Source of the DNA: Verrucomicrobia bacterium IMCC26134
GTDB taxonomy: Bacteria; Verrucomicrobiota; Verrucomicrobiia; Opitutales; Opitutaceae
Direction: 5' to 3'
NCBI GenBank assembly: GCA_000972765.1
Contig: CP011265.1
Coordinates: 310,001-374,000, forward strand
Length of the DNA: 64,000 bases
Below the pieces are notes generated by a model that saw nothing but the letters and a program-made list of their open reading frames with translations, searched no databases and was not told the DNA's origin. Shown here piece after piece: positions 1-8,303 of this stretch (the first letter of the stretch is position 1; each line of letters opens with the position of its first letter). A program made the translations under genes and the position numbers.

Positions 1-436
1 GACCTTCGTGAAGGCGGGCGAAGTGGACCTGGGCAAGCGAGGCGGCGGCGACAGGGGTTTCGTCGAAGTCGGCGAAAATCTCGGAGAGGGGGCGGTTGTC
101 AAAAGCGGCGTCGAGAATGGGCCGGATCTCGGCGAAGGGGACGGGAGGGACGGTGTTGCGTAGTTTGCGCAGTTCGAGGATGAGGCCGGAGGGAAGGGCG
201 TCGGGCCGCATGCTGAGGAGCTGGCCTGCCTTGATGAAGGTGGGGCCGAGCTCCTCCAGGGCCATGCGCAGGCGGACCCACGGGGGCAGGCGCTCGGCGG
301 GGCGCGGAAGGATGCGTTGCAGGAAGCCTGCGGGCAGCTCTATCTGGTCAAGTAGATCGGTGAACCCGTAGCGGGCCACGACGCCGGTGATCTCCTTGGC
401 GCGAACGGCGTGGGCGAGGATGTTGAAGGCGATCAC
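1..436 (-). CDS. AarF/ABC1/UbiB-family protein kinase-like protein, N-terminal part (cut by window edge)
   Basis: The frame runs off the left edge, so only about 145 N-terminal residues are visible. They contain the family hallmarks: the KAGQLLSMRPD segment (KxGQ motif) followed by an alanine-rich ASLAQVH motif. Known members are atypical kinases/ATPases linked to ubiquinone synthesis or lipid homeostasis; which role applies here cannot be told. No ATG is available. The GTG at 436 follows the stop of the upstream phasin-like gene by 7 bases, so the two are probably co-transcribed and translationally coupled. The family assignment is firm; the start is a best guess. Confidence 0.85.
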   Translation of the reverse strand, partial: MIAFNILAHAVRAKEITGVVARYGFTDLLDQIELPAGFLQRILPRPAERLPPWVRLRMALEELGPTFIKAGQLLSMRPDALPSGLILELRKLRNTVPPVPFAEIRPILDAAFDNRPLSEIFADFDETPVAAASLAQVHFARLHEG

Positions 437-443
437 GTCGGCG

Positions 444-770
444 TCACGGCTCGCCGTTGCGGGTCGGGGCGGGCGGCGGATTGGCGGCGGCTTCTAGCAC
501 GGCGACACGGGCCTCGAGGGCGGTGAGGCGGGCGACTACGGCGGCGTCCTGACGGTGAAGGATCTCTTGCACTTTCACCGAGGCCTGCGCGCTCATTTCC
601 TCGAATTCCCGGCGTCCTCGCTCGGCGATTTTATCGGCGATGATGCGGGCGTCGTCGGCTTTGATTTTCCCCTGGCGCACGTAGTCATCGAGGGCGTCCT
701 GGACTTTTTCCTTGGTGATGACGGCGGCACCCACGCCGGCAAGGAGGGTTTTTTTAATGGTGTCGATCAT
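444..770 (-). CDS. Phasin-like / polyhydroxyalkanoate granule-associated small coiled-coil protein
   Basis: 108 residues starting MIDTIKKTLLAGVG. I chose the ATG at 770 because the open frame upstream is proline-rich, low-complexity sequence typical of a GC-rich shadow. The N-terminal helix (KKTLLAGVGAAVITKEKV) and the following DDYVRQGKI segment resemble small phasin-like or PHA-synthesis-regulator proteins. The rest is charged and amphipathic, predicted to form helix and coiled coil, ending in a short Pro/Ala tail. No enzyme motif is present. It sits directly upstream of the AarF-type gene. The family call rests on overall pattern only, so a general helical accessory role is as far as the sequence goes. 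Confidence 0.6.
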   Translation of the reverse strand: MIDTIKKTLLAGVGAAVITKEKVQDALDDYVRQGKIKADDARIIADKIAERGRREFEEMSAQASVKVQEILHRQDAAVVARLTALEARVAVLEAAANPPPAPTRNGEP

Positions 771-831
771 AGTGTGTAAAAGATAATGCGATGCCGCGGA
801 GGCCGCAAGCGCGGGGTTTTGGCGGGCAGTC

Positions 832-2097
832 TCAGGACGGGGCGACGGGAAAGGGTGCGTTGGTGGCGGCGTGCGGAGCGGCGGCGCGCAGGCGGTGGGC
901 GAGCACGAGCGTAAGCAGAAAGGCACCGGTCGCGATCCAGCCGACGCGACCGTAGCCGATGAGGTGGCCGGATAGATCGCGGGTGATGAGTGCGCCGCCC
1001 AGCATGTTGGCGAGCGCGCTGGCACCTTGTTGCACGGCCGAGTTTAGGCTCATAAAACCGCCGCGAAAGCGCGGTTTCACGGCATTGACGACGAGGGTGT
1101 TTGCCGGGCCGAAGCGTCCGGACATGCCGATGAAGAGCAGGGTGGTGATCGCCAACACGACAGGCAGCGGCGCGGGGCCGAGGTGGGTGACGAGCAAGGT
1201 GGCGGCGATCGCGGGCAGGCTGATCCAGGCGAGCACCTTCAATTTATCGTGCCGATCCGTGAGGCGGCCCATGATCGGCGTGGCGATGAATGTGGCTACG
1301 CCGCCGCAAAAATATACCCAGGGCAAGTGGGCGTCGGAGATGCCGACATTTGCGACCAGGCTCGGGGCCATGAACGGGATCAGGCAACCGCTGGCCGTGA
1401 CTACACCGGCAGTGACTGCGAAACCGCGCCAGTGCACACCTTCCCCCAGGATTCCGCGCATCTGGGCGATTGGGGATATGAGAGGTGCGGCCTGTTCGGG
1501 GGCGCGGTGAGGCAGAAAACGTGCGATGCCGAATCCTATGGGGATCGCCAGACCGGCAAGCAGGAAGAACGGGGCGTGCCAGCCGAAGTGGTTAACCAAA
1601 GCCAAGCCCAGGGGGACACCCGCTACAGTGGCGAGCGGAAAGGCGGACATGACAAATGACATCCCTCGACCCCGTCGTTCCGGCGGAACGACATCGGCCA
1701 CCATGGCGACAACGATCGAGCCGGCCAGGCCTCCGCAAACGCCGGCGGCGAGTCGAGCGGCAAGCAAGGCCTGGTGGCTCGGCGCGAGGGCGCAGCCCAA
1801 GGTGGCCAGGGCGAACCCGAAGTAGAGCCACTGGAGGGCGTATTTACGGTCGATGCGGTCGAGAAAAAAGCCGCCCAGCAAGCCGGCGCCGGCCGCCGCG
1901 CCTCCATAGGCCGCGACGAGATGACTAAATTGCAACGGGGATAGGTTGAACTCCCGCATGAGCCCCGCGCCGAGGGGCATCATGATCATATAGTCGAGAA
2001 TGTGGGTGAATTGGACCGCCGCGAGGGTGAGCAGGATGCCGCGCTCGGATGGATGGCGGGCGGCGTGGGCGGCCGGAGGTGGCGAGTCGGCGGACAT
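832..2097 (-). CDS. Major facilitator superfamily transporter (DHA1-like)
   Basis: 421 residues from the ATG at 2097; a GTG three codons upstream is also possible. About twelve hydrophobic segments are visible. The first loop carries the MFS pattern LDYMIMMPLGAGL, and the loop between helices 2 and 3 has the DRIDRKYAL signature; a second related motif, GRLTDRHDKLKVL, follows helix 8, as expected from the two-fold MFS repeat. This layout is typical of DHA1 drug/metabolite:proton antiporters of about 400 residues. The substrate cannot be inferred. It stands alone between the phasin-like gene and a DUF4199 gene, all on the minus strand. Confidence 0.85.
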   Translation of the reverse strand: MSADSPPPAAHAARHPSERGILLTLAAVQFTHILDYMIMMPLGAGLMREFNLSPLQFSHLVAAYGGAAAGAGLLGGFFLDRIDRKYALQWLYFGFALATLGCALAPSHQALLAARLAAGVCGGLAGSIVVAMVADVVPPERRGRGMSFVMSAFPLATVAGVPLGLALVNHFGWHAPFFLLAGLAIPIGFGIARFLPHRAPEQAAPLISPIAQMRGILGEGVHWRGFAVTAGVVTASGCLIPFMAPSLVANVGISDAHLPWVYFCGGVATFIATPIMGRLTDRHDKLKVLAWISLPAIAATLLVTHLGPAPLPVVLAITTLLFIGMSGRFGPANTLVVNAVKPRFRGGFMSLNSAVQQGASALANMLGGALITRDLSGHLIGYGRVGWIATGAFLLTLVLAHRLRAAAPHAATNAPFPVAPS

Positions 2098-2183
2098 GGC
2101 GGGCACGGTGCGAGGACTTGGCGGCGACGCAACTCGTGCATGAAGTGCTGGTCGTGCCGAGGGGGGCGGCAGCCTAGGTGCAC

Positions 2184-2744
2184 CTATTGGCCGGATGTTT
2201 TGCGAAGGACTTGATCGCGCCTCACCGATGCCCGGAATATCAACGCAAAGGCGATCGAAAGCAGGGCGGTGAAAAGGAGGGTGTTCATGCCGTAGACCAG
2301 CCCCCTGAAACCGGCCGAGGTGAAGTAATCGATCTGGCGCAGCATGTCGTCGGCCCCGTCTGCGCCTAGTTTATCAAAATCGGGCTTCAGCCGGGCGAGG
2401 GTTCCCTCGTGCAGCAGTTTGCGTATGCCTGGATTGACGGCTGCGAAGTAGGCATATTGCGAGACGCCGGCGATCAAGCCTGCCACGCCCCCGAGCAGCA
2501 CGGCGAATTTGACGGAAGGCAGCAAAGCCGTCGGAAGGTCACGGGCTGCGCAGTCCTTTCGAAAGGCACGGTGGGCAAACGAAACGATGACCATGAGCAA
2601 GACGAAGCCGATCACGTTCTCGGTCATCTGTGAGTTATTAAATCCCTCCAAGGTCTGGTGCATGCCAAGTGCGAACACTACCAGGGTGGCGAGCAACTGG
2701 GCGAGCCCGATGGCGGAGCCGTGGAGGACGGTGGATTTTGACAT
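2184..2744 (-). CDS. DUF4199-type membrane protein
   Basis: 186 residues with four hydrophobic segments, at roughly residues 8-28, 42-60, 78-100 and 145-170, separated by short loops. A charged segment (KPDFDKLGADGADD) lies between the third and fourth. The pattern matches DUF4199 proteins, which are common in Bacteroidetes and Verrucomicrobia and have no known function. The next gene downstream is the MFS transporter. The tatA gene lies only 13 bases upstream, so the two may share a transcript. Confidence 0.7.
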   Translation of the reverse strand: MSKSTVLHGSAIGLAQLLATLVVFALGMHQTLEGFNNSQMTENVIGFVLLMVIVSFAHRAFRKDCAARDLPTALLPSVKFAVLLGGVAGLIAGVSQYAYFAAVNPGIRKLLHEGTLARLKPDFDKLGADGADDMLRQIDYFTSAGFRGLVYGMNTLLFTALLSIAFALIFRASVRRDQVLRKTSGQ

Positions 2745-2757
2745 GAGGGCGGATCTG

Positions 2758-3099
2758 TTAAGCGGGAGGCTGGTTGGCCGGAGGTTCAGGCGCGAACGGG
2801 GAAGGAGGGCTCACGGCCGGTGCGGGGGGAGGAACGGGTGGGGTTGCGGGGAATCGCGGGGTGGGGCGGGGTGGCGGCGGTGGCGGCGTATCCTCCATGG
2901 CTTGTTTGAATTGCTCCTCCACGTTGGCGGTGGCTTTTTTGAATTCTCGCAAGGCTTTGCCAACGGTGCGGGCGATGTCGGGCAGGCCTTTGCCGCCGAA
3001 CAGCAGCAGACCTATAACGAAGACGAGCATCATCTCCATACCTCCTATGCCATCTAGGAAGGCCGCAGGGGGAACGCTAATGAGGTTCGATGCTGGCAT
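2758..3099 (-). CDS. tatA: Sec-independent protein translocase subunit TatA, with proline-rich tail
   Basis: 113 residues. A short N-terminal membrane helix (GGMEMMLVFVIGLLLFGG) leads into the TatA hinge and amphipathic helix (KGLPDIARTVGKALREFKKA), the defining pattern of TatA, which oligomerises to form the folded-protein translocation pore. The FG dipeptide at the helix end is present. The last ~45 residues are unusually rich in proline, including PPPPPP, and replace the usual acidic tail. tatB and tatC are not in the window. The start at 3099 keeps the conserved short N-terminus; a later Met at GGMEMM would remove it. Confidence 0.85.
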   Translation of the reverse strand: MPASNLISVPPAAFLDGIGGMEMMLVFVIGLLLFGGKGLPDIARTVGKALREFKKATANVEEQFKQAMEDTPPPPPPRPTPRFPATPPVPPPAPAVSPPSPFAPEPPANQPPA

Positions 3100-3131
3100 G
3101 AGTTGAGTTTCAAGCCTGAGGCGCTTTCCGC

Positions 3132-4070
3132 TCAGGAAGCGAGCGCGACTTGCACGACAAAGCTCTCACTGCGTCCTGGCGCGATCCAGTGGAGGCCGAG
3201 TTTGGTTTCGGGCGCATTGGGCGGTCCCATCCAAGGCTCGATACAAAAGTAGGGAGCTTCAGGCGAAGCGGACCACGTGGCAAAGGTAGCCTCGGGCGGC
3301 GGCGGAGTTTGCTTATCGAGCCCCATGCTTACGCTGATCGTTCCGGCCCGACCGCCGCCTGCAGGCGCGAGTGTGGCGACAGGCGAAGCAAGGCCTAGGT
3401 GAAGGGTCTCGATCCAGTCTGGGTTGGAGAGCGCTGCGGTAGCGGGTAGATCGGGTGCGGTGACGAGCTTGCCTTGTTTATCCTGACGCAGGCGTCGGGA
3501 CGCTGGAATGGTAAGCAAGTAATCGGCGCGGGTGCGGTCGTCTTCCCATGGAGCAGTGAAGTAAAAATGATGACCGGCGCTCCATGGAAGGAGCTTGGTG
3601 CCCAGGTTCTTGAGCACGAATTCGCAGGTAAGGCCGGCGGAGGAAAAACGGTAAATAACGCTGAATTCGTAATCGAAGGGATAAGCCTCCCGGGCGGAGG
3701 CGTCCGGGATAAGGATAGCCGCGAAGCCAGAGGCATCAGCTCGGTCCAGCCTGAATCGCGACTGCCGGGCGATACCATGCATGGGCATGGGACGGCGTAT
3801 ACCATCGGGATCGCGCCAAAACTGTGGTTCGCCGCGGTCGAAGGTGCGGGCGTTAAAGGGGAAGAGGATGGGATTGCCGCCGCGCACGTTTGGAAAGTTA
3901 TCCAGTGAGGCGAGTTCGGGCCAGTGAATGACATCACGCACGGACCCGTCGGCAAGCGTGAGGTGCCAGTTCATGAGTCTCGCGCCGTGCTCGGGCAAAG
4001 CGAGAAAGGTGGACTGGCCGATTTGCCAGCGATGAAGATGCTGACCGAGATAGGGAACGGTTTCAAACAT
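3132..4070 (-). CDS. Aldose 1-epimerase / galactose mutarotase-like protein
   Basis: 312 residues from MFETVPYLGQ. The frame is open 13 codons further upstream, but this ATG gives the usual family length. The pattern is that of the galactose mutarotase-like beta-sandwich: GGNPILFPFNARTF near residue 65, MPMHGIARQSRFR (catalytic-type His near 100), WSAGHHFYF (second conserved His) and a late glutamate in the WMGPPNAPETK region. Such enzymes interconvert alpha and beta anomers of aldoses or hexose 6-phosphates. No signal peptide is seen, so it is probably cytoplasmic. It is divergent from the nfeD cluster, with about 120 bp between the starts. Confidence 0.85.
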   Translation of the reverse strand: MFETVPYLGQHLHRWQIGQSTFLALPEHGARLMNWHLTLADGSVRDVIHWPELASLDNFPNVRGGNPILFPFNARTFDRGEPQFWRDPDGIRRPMPMHGIARQSRFRLDRADASGFAAILIPDASAREAYPFDYEFSVIYRFSSAGLTCEFVLKNLGTKLLPWSAGHHFYFTAPWEDDRTRADYLLTIPASRRLRQDKQGKLVTAPDLPATAALSNPDWIETLHLGLASPVATLAPAGGGRAGTISVSMGLDKQTPPPPEATFATWSASPEAPYFCIEPWMGPPNAPETKLGLHWIAPGRSESFVVQVALAS

Positions 4071-4189
4071 GCGTGGGCAGGTCATGAACCGGCAGGCCGC
4101 AGGCGGCAAAGGGTTTTCTTAAAGAGAAGAAAGTCGTGCCGGCTCCGGTGGCGCTTGCTAGCAAAGCGCCGCTGAATAATGATCGACGG

Positions 4190-5677
4190 ATGACCCTGTT
4201 TTTATTGCGCAAGCTGGTGGTTTTTTTGGGCGCTCTCGCGATTATGTCGGGCCTGGGCGTGGCTTCCGGGCGCGGTGCGGAACGGGATGTTTCGTCAGCG
4301 CTTGTTTCAACGGTTTCGAACGGGCCGGTGGGTGTCTGGGTGATACCGGTGCGGGATGTGATCGCAAAGCCTGTCTTTTATGTGATCCGTCGGGGCCTTA
4401 AGCAAGCGGAGGAGGCCGGTGCGAAGGCGGTCGTGCTGGATATGAATACTCCCGGCGGCGAGCTTGGCGTGACGCTCGAAATCATGAAGGCCTTGGATAA
4501 ATTCAGCGGCGATACGCTCGTGTATGTAAATGACGAAGCAATCTCGGCCGGTGCGATCATATCCTCGGTCGCGGATGAAATACACTTCGCGCCCAAGGGC
4601 ATCATCGGCGCGGCGGCGGCGGTGAGTGGCGGCGGCGAAGATATCGCCGAAACCATGAAGCAAAAAATCAACAGCTACCTGGCGGCCAAGGTATTGTCGT
4701 TTAACGAGGGAAAGGGCTATCGGGCGCAGGTGGTCAAGGCGATGATGAACGCGGACTACGAGTTCAAGATCGGTGACACCGTGATCAAGCCCAAGGGTGA
4801 ACTGCTCACGCTGACGGCGGTCGGCGCGGCCAGGACATATGGTGAACCGCCTGTTGCGCTGCTTTCGGCCGGCACCCATGAGTCGCTGGAGGCGATGCTG
4901 ACCTCAAAGTATGGCGTGAACGGATACACGTTGACCCGGCTGGAGGTAACCTGGTCCGAGCGGCTGGCGAGCGGTCTCACGGCGGCGGCGCCGATCTTGA
5001 TGGGGCTGGGGCTGCTGGCGATTTTCATCGAGTTCAAGACGCCTGGATTCGGGGTCTTCGGCGTTGCCGGCGGGGTGTTGCTCGCACTGGTTTTTTTCGG
5101 TCACTACACGGCCGGCCTATCGGGACATCTGCCGGCGCTGGTGTTTCTGCTCGGCGTGTCACTTGTGGCGATGGAGATATTTCTTTTTCCCGGCACGATT
5201 GTGCCGGGCGTTATGGGAGTCGCTTTGATGTTAAGCGCCCTGGTGTGGTCGATGCTCGATGTTTGGCCGGACAAGATGCCCCGTCTCGACGGCGATACGT
5301 TGACGATGCCTTTGCTGAATGTGGCGCTGGCGGTGGTGGTTGCAGTCATGACCGCCGTGGCGCTCGGACGGTTTTTGCCTAAAGGTTGGTTTTGGGATAA
5401 GATGATTTTGAAGACCGCCATGGGAGGTGACGCGGGGTTGCCGGCTTCTGGGATGGGCGGCTCTGTTGGCGTTGATGGTCGAGGATCGGAAGGCGTGGAT
5501 GATCTGTTCGGGGCGGTTGGTGTCGCCGTATCGGTGTTACGTCCGATGGGAGAAGTGGAGGTCTCGGGGCGGCGTTATGAGGCGCGTGCTGATTTGGGCG
5601 CGCTGGAAAGAGGCGACGCGGTGCGTGTGGTAGGCCGCGCAGGGCGAACGCTTATCGTGACATCAGAAGTAAAATAA
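4190..5677 (+). CDS. Long NfeD protein: membrane-bound ClpP-class serine protease
   Basis: 495 residues from the ATG at 4190; an in-frame ATG 54 bases upstream only adds polar sequence before the signal. After an N-terminal signal/anchor comes a ClpP-like domain (about residues 50-260) with the Ser region AISAGAIISS (Ser 119) and a lysine at MKQK (157 or 159) as the probable Ser-Lys dyad. Four or so membrane segments follow (about 270-410), then a C-terminal NfeD OB-fold (GRRYEARADLGAL). Long NfeD proteins are thought to cleave stomatin/flotillin-family C-termini. The short NfeD and floA follow at once, the classic nfeD-flotillin arrangement. Confidence 0.9.
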   Translation: MTLFLLRKLVVFLGALAIMSGLGVASGRGAERDVSSALVSTVSNGPVGVWVIPVRDVIAKPVFYVIRRGLKQAEEAGAKAVVLDMNTPGGELGVTLEIMKALDKFSGDTLVYVNDEAISAGAIISSVADEIHFAPKGIIGAAAAVSGGGEDIAETMKQKINSYLAAKVLSFNEGKGYRAQVVKAMMNADYEFKIGDTVIKPKGELLTLTAVGAARTYGEPPVALLSAGTHESLEAMLTSKYGVNGYTLTRLEVTWSERLASGLTAAAPILMGLGLLAIFIEFKTPGFGVFGVAGGVLLALVFFGHYTAGLSGHLPALVFLLGVSLVAMEIFLFPGTIVPGVMGVALMLSALVWSMLDVWPDKMPRLDGDTLTMPLLNVALAVVVAVMTAVALGRFLPKGWFWDKMILKTAMGGDAGLPASGMGGSVGVDGRGSEGVDDLFGAVGVAVSVLRPMGEVEVSGRRYEARADLGALERGDAVRVVGRAGRTLIVTSEVK

Positions 5678-5721
5678 GCTGCGCATATCAGAAATATGCC
5701 TCATGCTCGTTGCAAAGTAAC

Positions 5722-6201
5722 ATGGACACTCCTGTGCTAGTTTTATTCGCCGTGGGTCTGGTTTTGCTCGGTTTCGAGGTGATTGTGCCGGGAGCGGTGC
5801 TTGGTGTTATTGGCGGTCTGTTTTTACTCGGCGGCGTAATCGTGGCCTTTGTCCAGCACGGCTCACCGGGAGGCCTGTTGGCCCTGGCGGTTGCGGTGGT
5901 CGCGGTGATAGCGCTGCTGTATTTCGAGTTCCGAATTTTGCCGCGCACACGCATCGGCAAGCGCATGTTTTTGAAGGCCGAGATCGCAGGGACCAGCCAG
6001 CCAGCCCTCGCTCTGGATGCGGACGTAAAGGGTAAGGTGGCGCTTGCGGTCACTGCGCTTTCTCCGACAGGCCTTGTGGAAGTGGAGGGGCGGCGTTACG
6101 AGGCGCGGTGCGATACAGGTTTTGCCGAGATTGGGGCGCATTTACGGGTCGTGCGGGTTGAATCCTTCCAGTTGGTTGTAATGGCGGAACTCCCCGTGTA
6201 A
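5722..6201 (+). CDS. Short NfeD protein (membrane segments plus OB-fold)
   Basis: 159 residues from the ATG at 5722. Two to three hydrophobic segments (about residues 3-80) are followed by a soluble beta-rich NfeD domain containing GRRYEARCDTGFAEIGAHLRVV, closely similar to the C-terminus of the preceding long NfeD. It lacks the ClpP-like protease domain. It lies 44 bp after the long nfeD and 31 bp before floA. Such NfeD1b-type proteins are known partners of flotillin-like proteins in membrane microdomains. Confidence 0.88.
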   Translation: MDTPVLVLFAVGLVLLGFEVIVPGAVLGVIGGLFLLGGVIVAFVQHGSPGGLLALAVAVVAVIALLYFEFRILPRTRIGKRMFLKAEIAGTSQPALALDADVKGKVALAVTALSPTGLVEVEGRRYEARCDTGFAEIGAHLRVVRVESFQLVVMAELPV

Positions 6202-6232
6202 TCCATACTGACACCTTCGTATTTTACCTACC

Positions 6233-7237
6233 ATGAACATCGACTTCATCACTGTTATCCTAATCGCGGCCGGCATCGCGGGACTCGTCCTGCTGGGTGT
6301 CGTCTTCTCGTTTTTCAGCGTATGGCTGCGTGCTTGGCTGGCAGGTGCCTATGTAGGCATAGTCACATTGGTGGCGATGCGTCTGCGGCAGGTTCCTTAC
6401 GGATTGGTGGTGGATGCACGTATTACCGCCAAGAAGGCCGGCATTGATATCTCCATTGACGAGATGGAGGCCCACTATCTGGCGGGCGGTAACGTGGTGC
6501 CCACGATCCAAGCACTCATCGCCGCGCGCAAGGCTGGCATCGAGTTGAACTGGGATCGCGCCTGCGCCATCGATCTCGCGACCAAGGGCTCCGGTAAGAG
6601 CGTCGTCGAAGCGGTTCGCACCTCGGTGGACCCCAAGGTCATCGACTGCCCTAATCCCGCCTCGGGGCGCACGACGATCGACGGTGTCGCCAAGGATGGC
6701 ATCCAGGTAAAAGTGAAGGCACGGGTGACTGTGCGCACCAACCTGGATCGCTTCGTGGGCGGGGCCAAAGAGGAGACGATCATAGCCCGCGTCGGCGAGG
6801 GCATCGTCTCCACCATCGGCTCGGCCGAAAGCTACAAGATCGTCCTAGAGTCCCCCGACAGCATCTCCAAGGTCGTGTTGAAGCGCGGTCTGGATGTGGG
6901 CTCGGCCTTTGAAATCCTTTCGATCGATATCGCCGACGTGGACGTAGGCGAGAACGTGGGCGCCAAGCTGCAAGAGGCTCAGGCCGAGGCGAACAAGAGC
7001 ATCGCTCAGGCGCAGGCCGAAATCCGTCGCGCGGCAGCCGTCGCCCTTGAGCAGGAGATGAAGGCGCGTGTGCAAGAGATGCAGGCCAAAGTCGTCGAGG
7101 CTCAGGCCCAGGTGCCGCTCGCTTTGGCCGAGGCTTTCCGAGCCGGGCGCATTGGTGTGATGGACTACTACAAGATGGAAAACATCCAGGCCGACACCGG
7201 CATGCGCAAGGTCATCGGGTCCGACGAAAAGAAGTAA
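6233..7237 (+). CDS. floA: Flotillin-like protein FloA (membrane microdomain scaffold)
   Basis: 334 residues, the usual FloA length. An N-terminal membrane segment (about 5-30) is followed by a second hydrophobic stretch, an SPFH/PHB domain ([32 protein letters not shown]) and a C-terminal coiled coil with EA-rich repeats ([19 protein letters not shown]). It ends with the conserved [16 protein letters not shown] region. FloA oligomerises and organises ordered membrane domains. Its position after two NfeD genes supports the assignment. Confidence 0.95.
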   Translation: MNIDFITVILIAAGIAGLVLLGVVFSFFSVWLRAWLAGAYVGIVTLVAMRLRQVPYGLVVDARITAKKAGIDISIDEMEAHYLAGGNVVPTIQALIAARKAGIELNWDRACAIDLATKGSGKSVVEAVRTSVDPKVIDCPNPASGRTTIDGVAKDGIQVKVKARVTVRTNLDRFVGGAKEETIIARVGEGIVSTIGSAESYKIVLESPDSISKVVLKRGLDVGSAFEILSIDIADVDVGENVGAKLQEAQAEANKSIAQAQAEIRRAAAVALEQEMKARVQEMQAKVVEAQAQVPLALAEAFRAGRIGVMDYYKMENIQADTGMRKVIGSDEKK

Positions 7238-7284
7238 CCGGCCCCGAGGTCCACTTGTCCTCTCGCGTTTCAATCCCTTCAACC

Positions 7285-7512
7285 ATGCGCACCCTTGCCG
7301 CCTTCAGTCATCCCGATCAGGCTCATTTGCTGCGCTCTCGATTGGAGGGAAACGGCATCCCTGCTACTGTGCGTGATGACAACATCGTCACGCTCGATTT
7401 TCTGGCTTCGCTGGCCGTCGGCGGAGTGCGAGTGGATGTTGCCGACGAGGATTATGCTGCCGCCGTCGCTTTGCTTGCGGAGGAAACGCCGGCCGCCTCA
7501 AACGGCGGGTAG
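7285..7512 (+). CDS. DUF2007-type putative signal-transducing protein
   Basis: 75 residues from the ATG at 7285. The single small alpha/beta domain begins MRTLAAFSHPDQAHLLRSRL, followed by GNGIPATVRDDN, GGVRVDVADEDYAAA and a short Ala-rich tail. This is the DUF2007 pattern (ferredoxin-like fold, residues for handling both termini of an EG(I)PA motif), of unknown biochemical role. It lies 47 bp after floA and 18 bp before the next gene, so it belongs to the same transcription unit. Confidence 0.75.
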   Translation: MRTLAAFSHPDQAHLLRSRLEGNGIPATVRDDNIVTLDFLASLAVGGVRVDVADEDYAAAVALLAEETPAASNGG

Positions 7513-7530
7513 TTGCACCGCTTTTTTGCC

Positions 7531-8211
7531 ATGTCCTGGGTATTTGAACATTTTCAGATCATTATCGTGGTCGCCGGTGTGATCGCTTACTGGATAAACC
7601 AGCGTGCGCGTGAAAAAGCCGGGAAGGAAGCCGACTATGATGGCGACGGATTGCCTGAGGCTCGCCCTGAAACAGCCAGACACGACGTGCGTGAACTCGT
7701 GCCGGCCTCGAGAGACGGGAGTCATCCCGATACTGACGAGCGTGTGAGACGCATCCAAGAAGAGATCAGGCGCAAGATCGCAGAGCGCCGCGGGCTGGCC
7801 GCCCCCACCTCGCCTCCTGCAGCCGGGCCGGCCCCTTATCCTCCCGACCTTCATGAACCCCACTGGACCTCGCCGCCTCCTGTGCCTCCATCCGTGCCGG
7901 TATCTTCACGTCCACAGATCGATCCATACGACGAAGCGGCAACCCTCGAACGCCAACGCAGTCTGGCCGATCAGTTGGCGAAACTAGAGGCGAAGCGACT
8001 GGAGGCGCGCCGAGTCCAACAGGCATCATCTGAGTCGGTTTCTGCGGCGGCGGAGGCGCTCTCCGCCTATGTGATTTCACCTTCTCGGTCCGAAGCTGCA
8101 GGATCGGGTGTCGGCGAGCGACGTCTGGCTGCGGAGCTGCGCGACCCCCGTGCGTTGCGTCGCGCGATGGTGTTGCGCGAGGTTTTAGGCGCGCCGGTGG
8201 CGTTGCGGTAA
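7531..8211 (+). CDS. Hypothetical protein with N-terminal membrane anchor and coiled-coil segments
   Basis: 226 residues from the ATG at 7531. One N-terminal membrane helix (about residues 8-24, IIIVVAGVIAYWI) is followed by a polar region. That region holds an ERVRRIQEEIRRKIAERRG helix, a proline-rich linker (about 90-130) and a second charged helix (RQRSLADQLAKLEAKRLEARR), and ends RRAMVLREVLGAPVALR. That closing segment is often seen at the C-terminus of uncharacterised proteins from this phylum. No catalytic motif is recognised. It is the last gene of the nfeD-floA cluster, so a role near the membrane is plausible but unproven. Confidence 0.65.
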   Translation: MSWVFEHFQIIIVVAGVIAYWINQRAREKAGKEADYDGDGLPEARPETARHDVRELVPASRDGSHPDTDERVRRIQEEIRRKIAERRGLAAPTSPPAAGPAPYPPDLHEPHWTSPPPVPPSVPVSSRPQIDPYDEAATLERQRSLADQLAKLEAKRLEARRVQQASSESVSAAAEALSAYVISPSRSEAAGSGVGERRLAAELRDPRALRRAMVLREVLGAPVALR

Positions 8212-8303
8212 AATGGAGCGGGCAACAACGGGAGCAGGTCTTCATGGGAAGTTGCGGAAAACGCCTTGGCCTGTGCGCTCTGCGTGGTTTGTCTTTAATC
8301 CCA

